DNA of 49,998 nt, taken from the NCBI RefSeq assembly GCF_030282845.1, contig NZ_JASTWE010000028.1, forward strand, positions 1 through 49,998, in the 5' to 3' direction. Positions 20,686 through 29,379 of the stretch are shown one piece after another. Both the position numbers and the translations under genes were made by a program. The notes under the pieces are model-generated. The model ran no database searches. It saw only the letters and a program-made list of their open reading frames with translations, and was not told the origin of the DNA. How positions within the stretch are numbered: the first letter of the stretch is position 1; each line of letters begins with the position of its first letter. The DNA comes from Pseudodesulfovibrio pelocollis (GTDB lineage: Bacteria; Desulfobacterota; Desulfovibrionia; Desulfovibrionales; Desulfovibrionaceae).

Positions 20686-23133
20686 ATGGCCGAATCCCGG
20701 TTCCGGGTGGACATGCACGTCCACTCCAAGCATTCCACCCGTCCCTCGCAGTGGATCCTGCAAAAGATCGGCTGCCCGGAGAGCTTCACCGAGCCCGCCG
20801 CCCTCTACGCCACTGCCCGCGAGCGCGGCATGGATCTGGTGACCATCACCGACCACAACACCATCCGGGGCAGCCTTGAGATCGCCGGGCTGCCCGGCGC
20901 ATTCGTCAGCGAGGAGATCACCACCTATTTTCCCGAGGACAAGTGCAAGCTGCACGTCCTGGCCTACGACATCACCGAGGCCCAGCACGACGACATCCAG
21001 CACTGCCGCGAGAACGTCTTCGATCTGGTGGCCTATCTGCGCGGACAGGACATCGTCCATGTCCTGGCCCATCCCCTGTTCGCGGTCAACGACCGGCTGA
21101 CCCCGGCCCACTTCGAGCAGAGCCTGCTGCTCTTTGACGTGTTCGAGGAGAACGGCACCCGCGACGCGCGCCAGAACCAGGTCCTGCGCCAGATCCTGAC
21201 CAAGCTGACCCCGGTGGACATGGAGCGGCTGGCCAACACCCACGGCATCGCGCCCCACGGCGACAGGCCGTGGGAAAAGGGAATCATCGGCGGGTCCGAC
21301 GATCACAGCTCGCTGAACATCGCGCGCATGCACACCGAATTTCGCGGCGAGCCATCGCTGGGCGCGGTGCTCTCCGGGGTGCGCGACCACACGGCCCGGC
21401 CCGGCGGCACCCCGGCCACGCCCCGGACCATGGCCCACAATCTCTACGGCATCGCCTACGGTTTCTATCGCTCGCGCATCGGCTCCCTGGGCCACGCGGC
21501 CAGCGAGCACCTCTGCTTTCGCTTTGCCCGGCACGCCCTCTCTCCCGAGCGCTCGGCGAGCTGCTCGCTGGTGGAGCGCTTCCTGCGACTGGTGGGCCGG
21601 GGCAAGGCCTCGCTGCACCGGGAATACGGTTCGACCCGTTCTGTGCAGGAAATGCTGCTCAAGGAGGCGGGCAACATCGTGGCCCGCGACCCGTCCCTGA
21701 TGCGCATCGCCCGGGGCGAGGAGCGCGACCCGCTGGTGCTGGAACGGGAGTGGTCCCGGTTCGTGTCCCTGGCCGCCAACCGTGTCCTGGCCCAGTTCGC
21801 GGACCGCACCCTGAGCGCCGCCCTGGGTGCCAACCTCTTTGATGTCTTCCACTCCATGGGCTCGGCCGGGTCCCTCTATACCCTGCTGGCCCCGTACTTC
21901 GTGGGCTACGATCTTTTCTCGCGCGAGCGGCGCTTCTCGCTCGATTGCCTGGCCCGGTTCCGGCCCAAGGCCGCCAGACGCGACGCCACCAACCTGCGCA
22001 TCGCCCATTTCACCGACACCTTTGACGAGATCAACGGCGTGGCCCGGACCATCCGCCAGCAGCTGGCCATGGTCGCCCGCCACGGCAAGGACATGACCGT
22101 GATCACCTGCGGGGCCAGCGCCGACATCCCGGGCGCGGTCAGTTTCGCGCCGGTCGGCCGGTTCGCCATTCCCGAATACCCGGAGATCGAGCTGGCCTAT
22201 CCGCCCTTTCTGGACATGCTCACCCACTGCTTCGAGCAGGAGTACGACTGCATCCTGGCGGCCACGCCCGGCCCGGTGGGCCTGGCCGCCCTGGCCATCG
22301 CCCGCATCCTCAAGCTGCCCTTTCACGGCACCTACCACACCGCCTTTCCCGACTACGTGGGCGCCCTGACCGGCGATTCGGCCCTGGAGGACGGCTGCTG
22401 GCGCTACATGAGCTGGTTCTACAACCAGATGCAGGTCATCTACGCACCCAGCGAGGCCACCCGCTTCGAGCTGGCCGACCACGGCATCGACCAGCACAAG
22501 ATCGTGACCTACCCGCGCGGGGTGGATACCGACCGATTCCATCCGGCCAAGCGAAACGGATTTTTCTCCAGGTACGAGGTGGAGGGGCGGACCAAGCTGC
22601 TCTATGTGGGCCGCGTGTCCCGCGAAAAGGGGCTGGACGTGCTGGCCGAGGCCTACCTCAAGGCCGCGCGCCTGCGCCACGGGCTCCAGCTCATCGTGGT
22701 GGGCGACGGCCCCTACCTGGCCGAGATGAAACGGCTGCTGCGCGGCTCCCCCGCCACCTTCACCGGCATCCTCAAGGGCGAGGCCCTGGCCCAGGCCTAC
22801 GCCAGCTCGGACATCTTCGTCTTCCCCTCGGCCACGGACACCTTTGGCAACGTCATCCTCGAGGCCCAGGCCTCGGGCCTGCCGGTCATCGTCACCGACA
22901 AGGGCGGCCCGTGCGAGAACATGCTCCCCAACGAAACCGGCCTCGTGGTCCCGGCCGGGAACCCGGACGCCCTGCTGCGGGCGGTGCTGCACCTCGTCGA
23001 CACCCCGGAGCGCATCGAATACATGCGCCGCAAGGCCCGCTCCCACGTGGAGAACCGGACCTTTGACGCCACCTTCCTCAAGACCTGGGAAATCTTCGGC
23101 TCCCACGTGGCCCGCCAAGGCCACGCGTCGTAA
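20686..23133 (+). CDS. PHP phosphoesterase domain fused to a GT4 glycosyltransferase
   Basis: An 815-residue two-domain protein. The N-terminal PHP domain (about 5-235) shows metal-binding motifs DMHVHSKHS (H11, H13), TITDHN (D56, H57), H129 in LAHP and GGSDDHSS (D205, H207). A helical middle section (about 240-430) has no family I recognise. The C-terminal half (about 437-810) is a GT-B family 4 glycosyltransferase, with RIAHFTDTFDEINGVART, the acceptor-domain GTYHTAFPDYVGAL, LLYVGRVSREKGLDVL and the nucleotide-sugar site TDTFGNVILEAQASGLPV. The GT half resembles MgtA/GtfA-type mannosyl- or glucosyltransferases. The PHP half might remove a phosphate from the acceptor or product; that is inference. 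Confidence 0.9.
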   Translation: MAESRFRVDMHVHSKHSTRPSQWILQKIGCPESFTEPAALYATARERGMDLVTITDHNTIRGSLEIAGLPGAFVSEEITTYFPEDKCKLHVLAYDITEAQHDDIQHCRENVFDLVAYLRGQDIVHVLAHPLFAVNDRLTPAHFEQSLLLFDVFEENGTRDARQNQVLRQILTKLTPVDMERLANTHGIAPHGDRPWEKGIIGGSDDHSSLNIARMHTEFRGEPSLGAVLSGVRDHTARPGGTPATPRTMAHNLYGIAYGFYRSRIGSLGHAASEHLCFRFARHALSPERSASCSLVERFLRLVGRGKASLHREYGSTRSVQEMLLKEAGNIVARDPSLMRIARGEERDPLVLEREWSRFVSLAANRVLAQFADRTLSAALGANLFDVFHSMGSAGSLYTLLAPYFVGYDLFSRERRFSLDCLARFRPKAARRDATNLRIAHFTDTFDEINGVARTIRQQLAMVARHGKDMTVITCGASADIPGAVSFAPVGRFAIPEYPEIELAYPPFLDMLTHCFEQEYDCILAATPGPVGLAALAIARILKLPFHGTYHTAFPDYVGALTGDSALEDGCWRYMSWFYNQMQVIYAPSEATRFELADHGIDQHKIVTYPRGVDTDRFHPAKRNGFFSRYEVEGRTKLLYVGRVSREKGLDVLAEAYLKAARLRHGLQLIVVGDGPYLAEMKRLLRGSPATFTGILKGEALAQAYASSDIFVFPSATDTFGNVILEAQASGLPVIVTDKGGPCENMLPNETGLVVPAGNPDALLRAVLHLVDTPERIEYMRRKARSHVENRTFDATFLKTWEIFGSHVARQGHAS

Positions 23134-23357
23134 GGGGGGCGGCTTACCGTGTGTAAACGGCGATGTTACACAGCAATATACGAGCGCGAATAGCTATGCT
23201 GTTGTTCACATCTTGATACAGTATTCGCTGACCCGCCCGTTGTGGCAGAGCCAGAGGACGAGTAGGTGTGAGGGTTTTGATTACAAAAATTAGTGAGCAA
23301 TGCTGCAAAGGGCATGCCGAATAACCACACTAAATATATGCGGTAGCTTATTCCCGG
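23134..23357. other. AT-rich gene-free gap with inverted repeat
   Basis: Base composition falls sharply just after the PHP-glycosyltransferase stop. TGTGTAA (23150-23156) and TTACACA (23166-23172) form a perfect 7-bp inverted repeat with a 9-base loop. No coding frame, tRNA or transposase remnant was recognised in the rest of the gap. Confidence 0.4.
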
Positions 23358-24011
23358 TCATGTTAGGGCTTCAATTTCTAGGAGAAGGCTTGAAGTCGTA
23401 TTGAGTTCAACGCATGAAGGTCTGTATATTGCGAGACGTTCAGAATCACCACCTTTTGCATTTATTGTAATAACTTCTGATACTGTGAAGCAGATGAACT
23501 GCTTGATGGTCTTGCGTTTAGTTTGATCTTCGCATGAAACTCTTGCTATCAGAAGATCACCACAGGAAGGCTTATAGTCAGAGATTTCCATGAGTGAATA
23601 CGTAAAATTATGTCCAGGGTACATTGTGTAGGAATATTGCCTATCAAAGATTTTCACGGGCTTGCTATCAATGAAAAGAAAAATCTCTAGCTTTGGGTCT
23701 AAGGCTGTTAGCTCCCCATAATTGTGAATCCTGTAGTTGAGCCATTTGCCTTCTTTTACGTTAAATAAAGGAGCATCCCAGTCTGCGCCTATGCGAACGT
23801 GCTTATTCCGCTGATCAAGAGTAAAAAGGTAAATGCTGAAAGCAACAGAGATGCAGGCAGAAACACTTGCAATGCCTGACAGCAAGATAGCAACAATATC
23901 AATATTTTGAGTCAGCTGTCCTCGAAAAACAATAGCTAGGGCTAACAAAGAAACAATAGTCACGCCGAGGGTTATTTTTAAGGCGTTATTCACTGAATCC
24001 TCCTTATCCAT
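23358..24011 (-). CDS. Hypothetical membrane protein with unusual AT-rich composition
   Basis: A 217-residue protein of no family I recognise. Two hydrophobic segments lie near residues 11-32 and 37-64, leaving a C-terminal soluble portion of about 150 residues with many beta-strand-like stretches and a possible cysteine pair. The gene is clearly AT-rich against a background of GC-rich neighbours, and codon choice differs accordingly. ATG at 24011 was chosen because the open frame upstream of it has the GC-rich codon pattern of antisense shadow sequence; no convincing ribosome site was found. It lies alone between two native-looking genes, consistent with horizontal acquisition. It resembles small membrane-plus-sensor effectors only in layout. 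Confidence 0.6.
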   Translation of the reverse strand: MDKEDSVNNALKITLGVTIVSLLALAIVFRGQLTQNIDIVAILLSGIASVSACISVAFSIYLFTLDQRNKHVRIGADWDAPLFNVKEGKWLNYRIHNYGELTALDPKLEIFLFIDSKPVKIFDRQYSYTMYPGHNFTYSLMEISDYKPSCGDLLIARVSCEDQTKRKTIKQFICFTVSEVITINAKGGDSERLAIYRPSCVELNTTSSLLLEIEALT

Positions 24012-24135
24012 GGACAAATCACAAACACTCAGCAATTGAACCGGTTGAAAAAAATTGTCTGTCTCTCCGCCTATTTTGGTATGTAGTATTGCCCTTTCGG
24101 GCGGCCTTCCTGTCTTCCGGCAGGGTTTTGCGGGC

Positions 24136-25470
24136 TCAGAATCCCACGCGCAGGTAGTCTCGGTCGAGGCGGTTGATGAGCTGGATGTAGCGGGCGTTGC
24201 CCTTGAGCTGGGCCTCTTCCACGATCTGGTAGCCCCGGCTGCGGCAGTCCGGGCAGGCGTGGATGGGGATTTCCACGCCCAGGCACTGGGGGCCGGAGTC
24301 GGCACGGGTCTCGATCTTGAGCAGGCCTCGGCACTTTTCGCACAGAAACAGGGTCTCGCGCTGGGTCTCGTTGATGCCGTCGGTGTCGTAGTAGATCTGG
24401 CGCTGCCTGACCAGGGTGTCGCCAGAGATCACGCCTTGGCGGACGTCGTTCTTGCGGTTGTAGGGCGGCGGGTCAAAGTAGAGGGCGGGCAGCTGGCGGC
24501 ACAGCTCCTCGATGTAGGCGGTGGTGCGCGCGTCCTGGCGGATGAGCTCCGGGCTGAAATTGGGCTCGCGGATGTGGGAGTAGTCCACCCCGGCCATGGA
24601 CAGGCACAGGCCGAGGTTGATGTAGGGCAGTGCGCCCTGGATGGAGTAGCCCCCTTCGAGCACCGCGATGTCCGGCTTGAGCATCTCGCTTAAGGCCGCG
24701 TAGCCCCGGGCCGAGAAGTTCATGTCCGTGATGGGGTCGGTGAAGTGGTTGTCCTGTCCGGCCGAGTTGATGACCAGATCGGGCTTGAAGTGGTCGAGGA
24801 TGGGCATGACCACGCGCTCCATGACCATGAGGAATCCCTCGTCAGAAGTATTGGGCGGCAGGGGGATGTTCAGGGTCCGGCCCATGGCCTGTGGCCCGCC
24901 CAGCTCATGGGGAAAGCCCGAGCCGGGATACAAGGTGCGCCCGTCCTGGTGCAGGGAGATGAACAGGGTGTCCGGGTCATGCCAGTAGACGTCCTGGGTG
25001 CCGTCGCCGTGGTGGCAGTCGGTGTCCACGATGGCCACGCGCTTGTGGCCGTAGGTCTCGCGGATGTGCTCGACCATGACGGCCTCGATGTTGATGCTGC
25101 AGAAGCCGCGCGCGCCATGGACCACCTTCATGGCGTGGTGGCCGGGCGGCCGGACCATGGCAAAGGCCCGGTCGCACTCGCCGCGCATGACGAGGTCTGC
25201 GGCCTTCATGGCCCCGCCCGCCGAGATGAGGTGCGAGCGGGTGGTCACCGCGCTGACCTCGGGGAAGCAGAAGTGGACGCGCTCCACATCCTCGATGGCG
25301 GCCACGTCGGGCTTGTGCTCGGTGACGCCCTCGATGTCGAAGAGCCCTTCCTCGCGCAGCTGATCCTGGGTGTAGAGCAGCCGCTCCTGTCGCTCCGGGT
25401 GGGTGGGCGAGATGGCCCAGTCGAAAGCCGGGAAAAAAACGATCCCCAGGGATTTGTCCGCCTTGAGCAT
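24136..25470 (-). CDS. Histone-deacetylase-family (AcuC/APAH-type) hydrolase with C-terminal zinc ribbon
   Basis: A 444-residue protein. The HDAC core (about 5-330) has RPPGHHA (H111/H112), DTDCHHGDG (metal ligands probably D151 and H153), NSAGQDNHFTDP with the third metal Asp, and EGGYS. The family includes acetylpolyamine amidohydrolases and acetoin-utilisation proteins; the substrate here is unknown. The last 80 residues carry CEKC and CPDC pairs, probably a zinc ribbon, which is not part of the standard fold. ATG at 25470 follows GGAGGGCTGATC. The hydantoinase/oxoprolinase-like gene upstream ends 2 bases before this start, so the two are probably translated as a pair. Confidence 0.9.
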   Translation of the reverse strand: MLKADKSLGIVFFPAFDWAISPTHPERQERLLYTQDQLREEGLFDIEGVTEHKPDVAAIEDVERVHFCFPEVSAVTTRSHLISAGGAMKAADLVMRGECDRAFAMVRPPGHHAMKVVHGARGFCSINIEAVMVEHIRETYGHKRVAIVDTDCHHGDGTQDVYWHDPDTLFISLHQDGRTLYPGSGFPHELGGPQAMGRTLNIPLPPNTSDEGFLMVMERVVMPILDHFKPDLVINSAGQDNHFTDPITDMNFSARGYAALSEMLKPDIAVLEGGYSIQGALPYINLGLCLSMAGVDYSHIREPNFSPELIRQDARTTAYIEELCRQLPALYFDPPPYNRKNDVRQGVISGDTLVRQRQIYYDTDGINETQRETLFLCEKCRGLLKIETRADSGPQCLGVEIPIHACPDCRSRGYQIVEEAQLKGNARYIQLINRLDRDYLRVGF

Positions 25471-25472
25471 GA

Positions 25473-27179
25473 TCAGCCCTCCCGAATAATGGCGACCACG
25501 CCGGGCCGAACCTGACATTTGACGCGAATGTTGCGGCCCACCAGATCCATGTCCTCGACCATGTTGAAGCTCGACGCGTGGGTGATCTGGGCGTCCTCGG
25601 GCCGCAGGAACACGCCCATGGAGTCGAGCTGCATGGCCAGCTGGTTCATGGCGTCCTTTTCCGCATCGCGCTGGTCGTAGCTGGTGTGGATGTTCTCGCG
25701 ATAGGACAGGGACGGGATGAAGAGCACATGGCGCTGGGTATCGGCGAAAAGCTCCAGCTCCCAGGTGGTGCGGGTCAGGGCCGCGCCGATGGCGTTGGCC
25801 ACCTCGTAGTGCTCCGGCACCTCGGTGGAAAGCTGGAACCGCTGGAACAGCTCCATCTTCAGCGCATTGGCCGGGCCGCCCATCAGGTAGACCTTCTTGG
25901 GCACCACCCGTTTGTCTTCGAGCAGTTCGTGGATGGTGTAGACGGGCTTGGAGTTGATCTCGTCGATGAGGTCGCGGGTGGCGTTGTGAATGGTTGTGGA
26001 GGCGTAGTCCACGGCATCGCGGGCCATGGCCTCGGTGCTCAACCCGTGGGCGGCGGCCAGGGTGTTCAGGGCCGCGCGCGAGGCGGCCGTGTCGCCCACG
26101 GCGCAGGCGCCGATGACGTTGAGGGCGTCGGTCAGGGCCGGTCGCTCGCCGCCCAGGCACACGGACGGTCCCAGCCGGTTCGGCCCCACGCGCACGGTGG
26201 ACGACGCCTCGGACACCGAGATGGCAGAGTCGCCGCCGATGCCGATGGAGAGCACCTTGAGGGCCGGAACCAGGGTGGGGTGCGAGCCGATGGCGATGCC
26301 CTCGCGCTCGATGAGGGGCGCGCCGTCGGCGAACACGGCGATGTCCGTAGTGGTGCCGCCGATGTCGAGGATGATGGAGTCGTGAAAGATGTCGGTCAGG
26401 GCGATGATGCCCATGACCGAGGCGGCCGGACCGGAAAAGATGGACTGCACGGGCATGCGCCGCGAGCGGGTCAGGGGCATGGTCCCGCCGTCGGCCTTGA
26501 GCATGTTGACCTTGACGTGGCCAAGGCCCATGCCCTCCAGGGCGCGCTCCACGGCCGTGGCAAAGGTGTTGTAGAGCCGCCACACGGCGCAGTTGAAATA
26601 GGCGGTGGCCACCCGGCGCGGGAAATTGAGCGCCCCGCCCAGTTGGTGGCCCGAGGTGACGAAGTCCGCATACTCGCAGTCCGCTTCCTCGCGGCACTGG
26701 AGCACGGCGCGGCGGATGGCGTTTTCGTGGCGTGGGTTGCGGGTGGAGAACTTCGATACTGCCGCGTAGACGCGCACCTCGTTGGCCCGGCAGGCGTCCA
26801 CCGCGTCCGAGAGCTGGCGCGGCGACAGGGCGCGCACCTCGTTACCCCGGTGGTCGATGGACCCGTCGATGACGTGGAAGTCGCGGCACGGCATGAAGTT
26901 GTGCGGGTCAATGCCCGGCCCGGCGCTGACGATGACGCCCACGTCCTCGATCTTGCCCTGGACGATGGCGTTGGTGGACAGGGTGGTGGACAGGTTGAGC
27001 TGAGTCACCCCGGCCGGGTCCACTTGGCCCAGGATGTTTTCCAGGGCCTCGGTCACGGACGAAAGCAGGGCGTCGTGGCGGGTGGGCACCTTGCAGGAGG
27101 CAAGGATGCGGGCTCCCCCTTTCAGGCCTATGGCGACGGCGTCGGTGTGGGTGCCGCCCACGTCAATTCCAAGCAGCAT
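25473..27179 (-). CDS. Hydantoinase A/oxoprolinase-family protein
   Basis: A 568-residue ASKHA-fold ATPase of the HyuA/5-oxoprolinase A group. The nucleotide-binding motifs are LGIDVGGTHTDAVAI at the N-terminus and IILDIGGTTTDIAVFADG near residue 270, with SGPAASVMG and LMGGPANA later. Members hydrolyse cyclic amides with ATP, or act as acetone or N-methylhydantoin carboxylase subunits; no HyuB partner is present in this window. It is encoded just ahead of the HDAC-like gene, so the two may act in turn on an acylated or cyclic amide. A clear AGGAG precedes the ATG at 27179. Confidence 0.88.
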   Translation of the reverse strand: MLLGIDVGGTHTDAVAIGLKGGARILASCKVPTRHDALLSSVTEALENILGQVDPAGVTQLNLSTTLSTNAIVQGKIEDVGVIVSAGPGIDPHNFMPCRDFHVIDGSIDHRGNEVRALSPRQLSDAVDACRANEVRVYAAVSKFSTRNPRHENAIRRAVLQCREEADCEYADFVTSGHQLGGALNFPRRVATAYFNCAVWRLYNTFATAVERALEGMGLGHVKVNMLKADGGTMPLTRSRRMPVQSIFSGPAASVMGIIALTDIFHDSIILDIGGTTTDIAVFADGAPLIEREGIAIGSHPTLVPALKVLSIGIGGDSAISVSEASSTVRVGPNRLGPSVCLGGERPALTDALNVIGACAVGDTAASRAALNTLAAAHGLSTEAMARDAVDYASTTIHNATRDLIDEINSKPVYTIHELLEDKRVVPKKVYLMGGPANALKMELFQRFQLSTEVPEHYEVANAIGAALTRTTWELELFADTQRHVLFIPSLSYRENIHTSYDQRDAEKDAMNQLAMQLDSMGVFLRPEDAQITHASSFNMVEDMDLVGRNIRVKCQVRPGVVAIIREG

Positions 27180-27337
27180 GCGCTCTCCTTGAACTATTTC
27201 AAGCCAACTCTGCGTCTAGCACCGCGCAGGGCGGGTGCGCAACCCGGAATTCGGCGAGCGGCCGGTTTGGGACGGGGAGTGGTCGGACCGAGATCAAGGC
27301 CATGGCCGGGCGTGCGAGGGCGGAAACGGGGAAACGA

Positions 27338-27589
27338 TCAGTCGTTGTCGCGGTTGCGCAGGTCGTCACGCCATGCGTTGAGGGGGGCGCAGCAGCCCTG
27401 GCCTTCGTGCTGGCCCTCGCGCACCTCGGCGGCGGTCTCGGGGTTGAGCATCAGGTCGCACAGGTAGCGCCCTTGCGCCTCGTCCCAGCGCAGGTCCGGG
27501 CATCGGCGCAGGTAGCCGTAGCGTCTGTGCGAGTCCATGCAGGGGTCGGTCAGGCAGCACCAGCCGCAGCCGACGCAGGGTTTGGTCAT
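27338..27589 (-). CDS. Small cysteine-rich protein (YkgJ-like)
   Basis: An 83-residue protein with an N-terminal CVGCGWCC cluster (C5, C8, C11, C12), C17, C30, C44 and a CC pair near residues 66-67. The pattern is like the zinc/iron-chelating YkgJ family, but shorter. No signal peptide or membrane segment. Only a weak GGGAT site precedes the ATG. It lies between the HyuA-like gene and a small membrane protein, both on the same strand. Function unknown; a metal site is probable. Confidence 0.65.
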   Translation of the reverse strand: MTKPCVGCGWCCLTDPCMDSHRRYGYLRRCPDLRWDEAQGRYLCDLMLNPETAAEVREGQHEGQGCCAPLNAWRDDLRNRDND

Positions 27590-27667
27590 GCATATCCCGT
27601 GGTTTGTCGTGTGCCGGAGCCGTGGCGATACGACGGACGGGCCGCAAAGGCAAGCCCGGTCAGCGGA

Positions 27668-28090
27668 TCACAGGATGAAGTCCTGGATCACCTGCCAGCC
27701 GGTGCGGATCTGGAACAGGGCCAGGGCCAGGAGCAGCAGGTTGCACACCCCGTGCGCCAGGGGCAGGGTCGTGCGCCGCGCCCGGACCCGGTCCATGTAC
27801 GCCCCGGAGACGAGGCCGAAGACCAGCAGCGGCAGCATGATCAGGGCCACCTGATAGTGCGCGCCGGTGACGAAGTTGACCCCCCACTGGATGCGGGCCA
27901 CGGCCAGTCCGCCCAGCAGCCCGAGCAGCCACAGGACCATGGCGGCCCGGCCGGTGTTGACGTGTCCCTTCCACCGGAAGGTCACCCTGGCCCCGAAATG
28001 GTTGGCGCGCAGCCGTTGCAGGCCCAGCCATGCGGCGTAGAGCCCAAGCAGCGTGGCCACTGATTGCAGAATAGGGTGGAACCAGAGCAT
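27668..28090 (-). CDS. Small four-helix membrane protein (DUF4079/b561-like)
   Basis: A 140-residue protein with four predicted transmembrane helices (about 5-25, 48-67, 78-97, 110-130). Histidines at H5, H43, H78 and H113 sit at or near helix ends, as in DUF4079 and cytochrome b561-type proteins, so haem b binding is possible. AAGGAGGTCGCC precedes the ATG. It may move electrons across the membrane, but no partner is evident; the small cysteine-rich gene follows 78 bases downstream. Confidence 0.72.
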   Translation of the reverse strand: MLWFHPILQSVATLLGLYAAWLGLQRLRANHFGARVTFRWKGHVNTGRAAMVLWLLGLLGGLAVARIQWGVNFVTGAHYQVALIMLPLLVFGLVSGAYMDRVRARRTTLPLAHGVCNLLLLALALFQIRTGWQVIQDFIL

Positions 28091-28104
28091 GGCGACCTCC
28101 TTGT

Positions 28105-28228
28105 CAGGCTGTTCAAAAATGTCCGATTGCTGCGTTGCTTCAAAAAGATCAAATCCTCGCGTACAGGAAGTACGCTTCGGCCTTGTTCTTTTTTCGCGCC
28201 TGGCACTCGAACCTTTTTGAACAGCCTG
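28105..28228. repeat. Dispersed palindromic repeat, copy C
   Basis: The terminal arms CAGGCTGTTCAAAAA (28105-28119) and TTTTTGAACAGCCTG (28214-28228) are perfect 15-bp inverse repeats. Internal sequence AAATCCTCGCGTACAGGAAG matches the reverse complement of copy B, so copy C is inverted relative to B and lacks about 50 internal bases. It lies just upstream of the small membrane protein gene. Confidence 0.82.
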
Positions 28229-28332
28229 GAGAAATGATTAATCAACTCCCAGCTGTGGCGGTGGTTGGCGGCACAGGGACTGGCCTCAAGCCTACACCAA
28301 CTTTTGCCCGAGTCAAAGGGGCGGCGCGGAAA

Positions 28333-29379
28333 TCAGGAAAAGAGCTTGGGTGCCAGGGCGCTCCAGACCATGTCCGGGGTCAGGGCGCGCATGCAGTTGT
28401 GATGGCCCAGCGGGCAGCGTTTTGGGCCGTGCAGGCCGCAGGGGCGGCAGTCAAGGGGCATTTCCAGGACGGCTGAGCCCTTGCCGCGCGGAAAGAAGCC
28501 AAGGGTGCGCACCGTGGGGCCGAACAGGGCCACCAGGGGGGTCTCCTGCACCCAGGCCAGATGCATGGGGCCGGAGTCGTTGGTCAGGTAGGCGTCGAGC
28601 CGGTCGATCCAGGTGGCCAGCTCGGGCAGGGAGAGCTTGCCGGCGAGATTGACAAGTCCGTCCGGGGGTGCGCCCCGGGCCAGGGCTTCGGCCGTCACCG
28701 CATCGGCCACGGCCTCCTCGCCCGGCCCGGCAAAGACCAGCACCAGCGCGCCCGCCCCGGCAGCCATGGCCGCCACCTGGCCGAAGTATTCCACGGGCCA
28801 GCACTTGGTAGGCCAGGTGGAGCCGGGGTGGATGCCCAGCACCGGACCCTGGCCGCAATGCTCGCGCCAGAAGGCATCGGCCTTGGCCACGGCCGCAGGC
28901 GGCAGCACCAGCCGCGCCTCGGGTGCCGGGGCGTCACTGCCCAGCGGGCCGAGCAGCCCCATGAGCCGCTCCACCTCCTCCAGTTCGTGAAAACGCCGAT
29001 TGACCACATCGGTGTAGGCCAGCCGGTTGAACCACGGCCGGTTGTAGCCGATGCGCCGGGAGATGCCCGTGGCCGCCGCCACAGCGGCAGAGCGCAGGCT
29101 GGCATGGGCCGAAATCCACAGGTCGAATCCCTGGCGGCCGATGTCGCGTCCCATCGTGAGCGCCGAGAGCATGGATTTTTGCGCGCCGCGTTTGGCAAAG
29201 CCGCGCACCGCTGTCAGCTCGGGCTGGGCCTCGAAGAGCGACTCCAGCCCGGCCCGCACAAAGAGATGGATCTCGGCCCCGGGGTGCGCGTCGGCCAGGG
29301 CGCGGAGCATGGGCAGGGTGAGCACGGCGTCGCCCAAAAAGGCGGTCTGCCAGACCCCGATCTTGCTATATGGCTGCAT
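28333..29379 (-). CDS. Glycosyltransferase family 9 heptosyltransferase (WaaF-like)
   Basis: A 348-residue GT9 enzyme of lipopolysaccharide core synthesis, which transfers heptose from ADP-heptose. Motifs are GVWQTAFLGDAVLTLPMLRAL at the start (Gly-rich loop with the conserved Asp), GIHPGSTWPTKCWP near residue 190, VFAGPGEE near 222 and TNDSGPMHLAW near 280. A C-terminal cysteine group (DCRPCGLHGPKRCPLGHHNC) is seen in many WaaF proteins. It stands alone, divergent from the two small genes that start at 29509. Heptosyltransferase I or a general GT9 is possible, but the length and DSGPMHLA motif fit heptosyltransferase II. Confidence 0.88.
   Translation of the reverse strand: MQPYSKIGVWQTAFLGDAVLTLPMLRALADAHPGAEIHLFVRAGLESLFEAQPELTAVRGFAKRGAQKSMLSALTMGRDIGRQGFDLWISAHASLRSAAVAAATGISRRIGYNRPWFNRLAYTDVVNRRFHELEEVERLMGLLGPLGSDAPAPEARLVLPPAAVAKADAFWREHCGQGPVLGIHPGSTWPTKCWPVEYFGQVAAMAAGAGALVLVFAGPGEEAVADAVTAEALARGAPPDGLVNLAGKLSLPELATWIDRLDAYLTNDSGPMHLAWVQETPLVALFGPTVRTLGFFPRGKGSAVLEMPLDCRPCGLHGPKRCPLGHHNCMRALTPDMVWSALAPKLFS

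Noticed and set aside
20569-23124. An 851-codon minus-strand open frame antisense to the PHP-glycosyltransferase gene
   Set aside because: The plus-strand gene shows both enzyme motif sets; the antisense frame is a composition artefact.
23134-24135. A prophage or integrated element
   Set aside because: Only one gene is present, with no integrase, tRNA junction or direct repeats; I keep only the composition signal.
24136-26697. A continuous 853-codon minus-strand frame that would fuse an Arg/Pro/His-rich region to the HDAC-like protein
   Set aside because: The upstream half overlaps the HyuA-like gene in another frame and has GC-bias shadow composition. The HDAC gene has its own ATG at 25470 with a good ribosome site.
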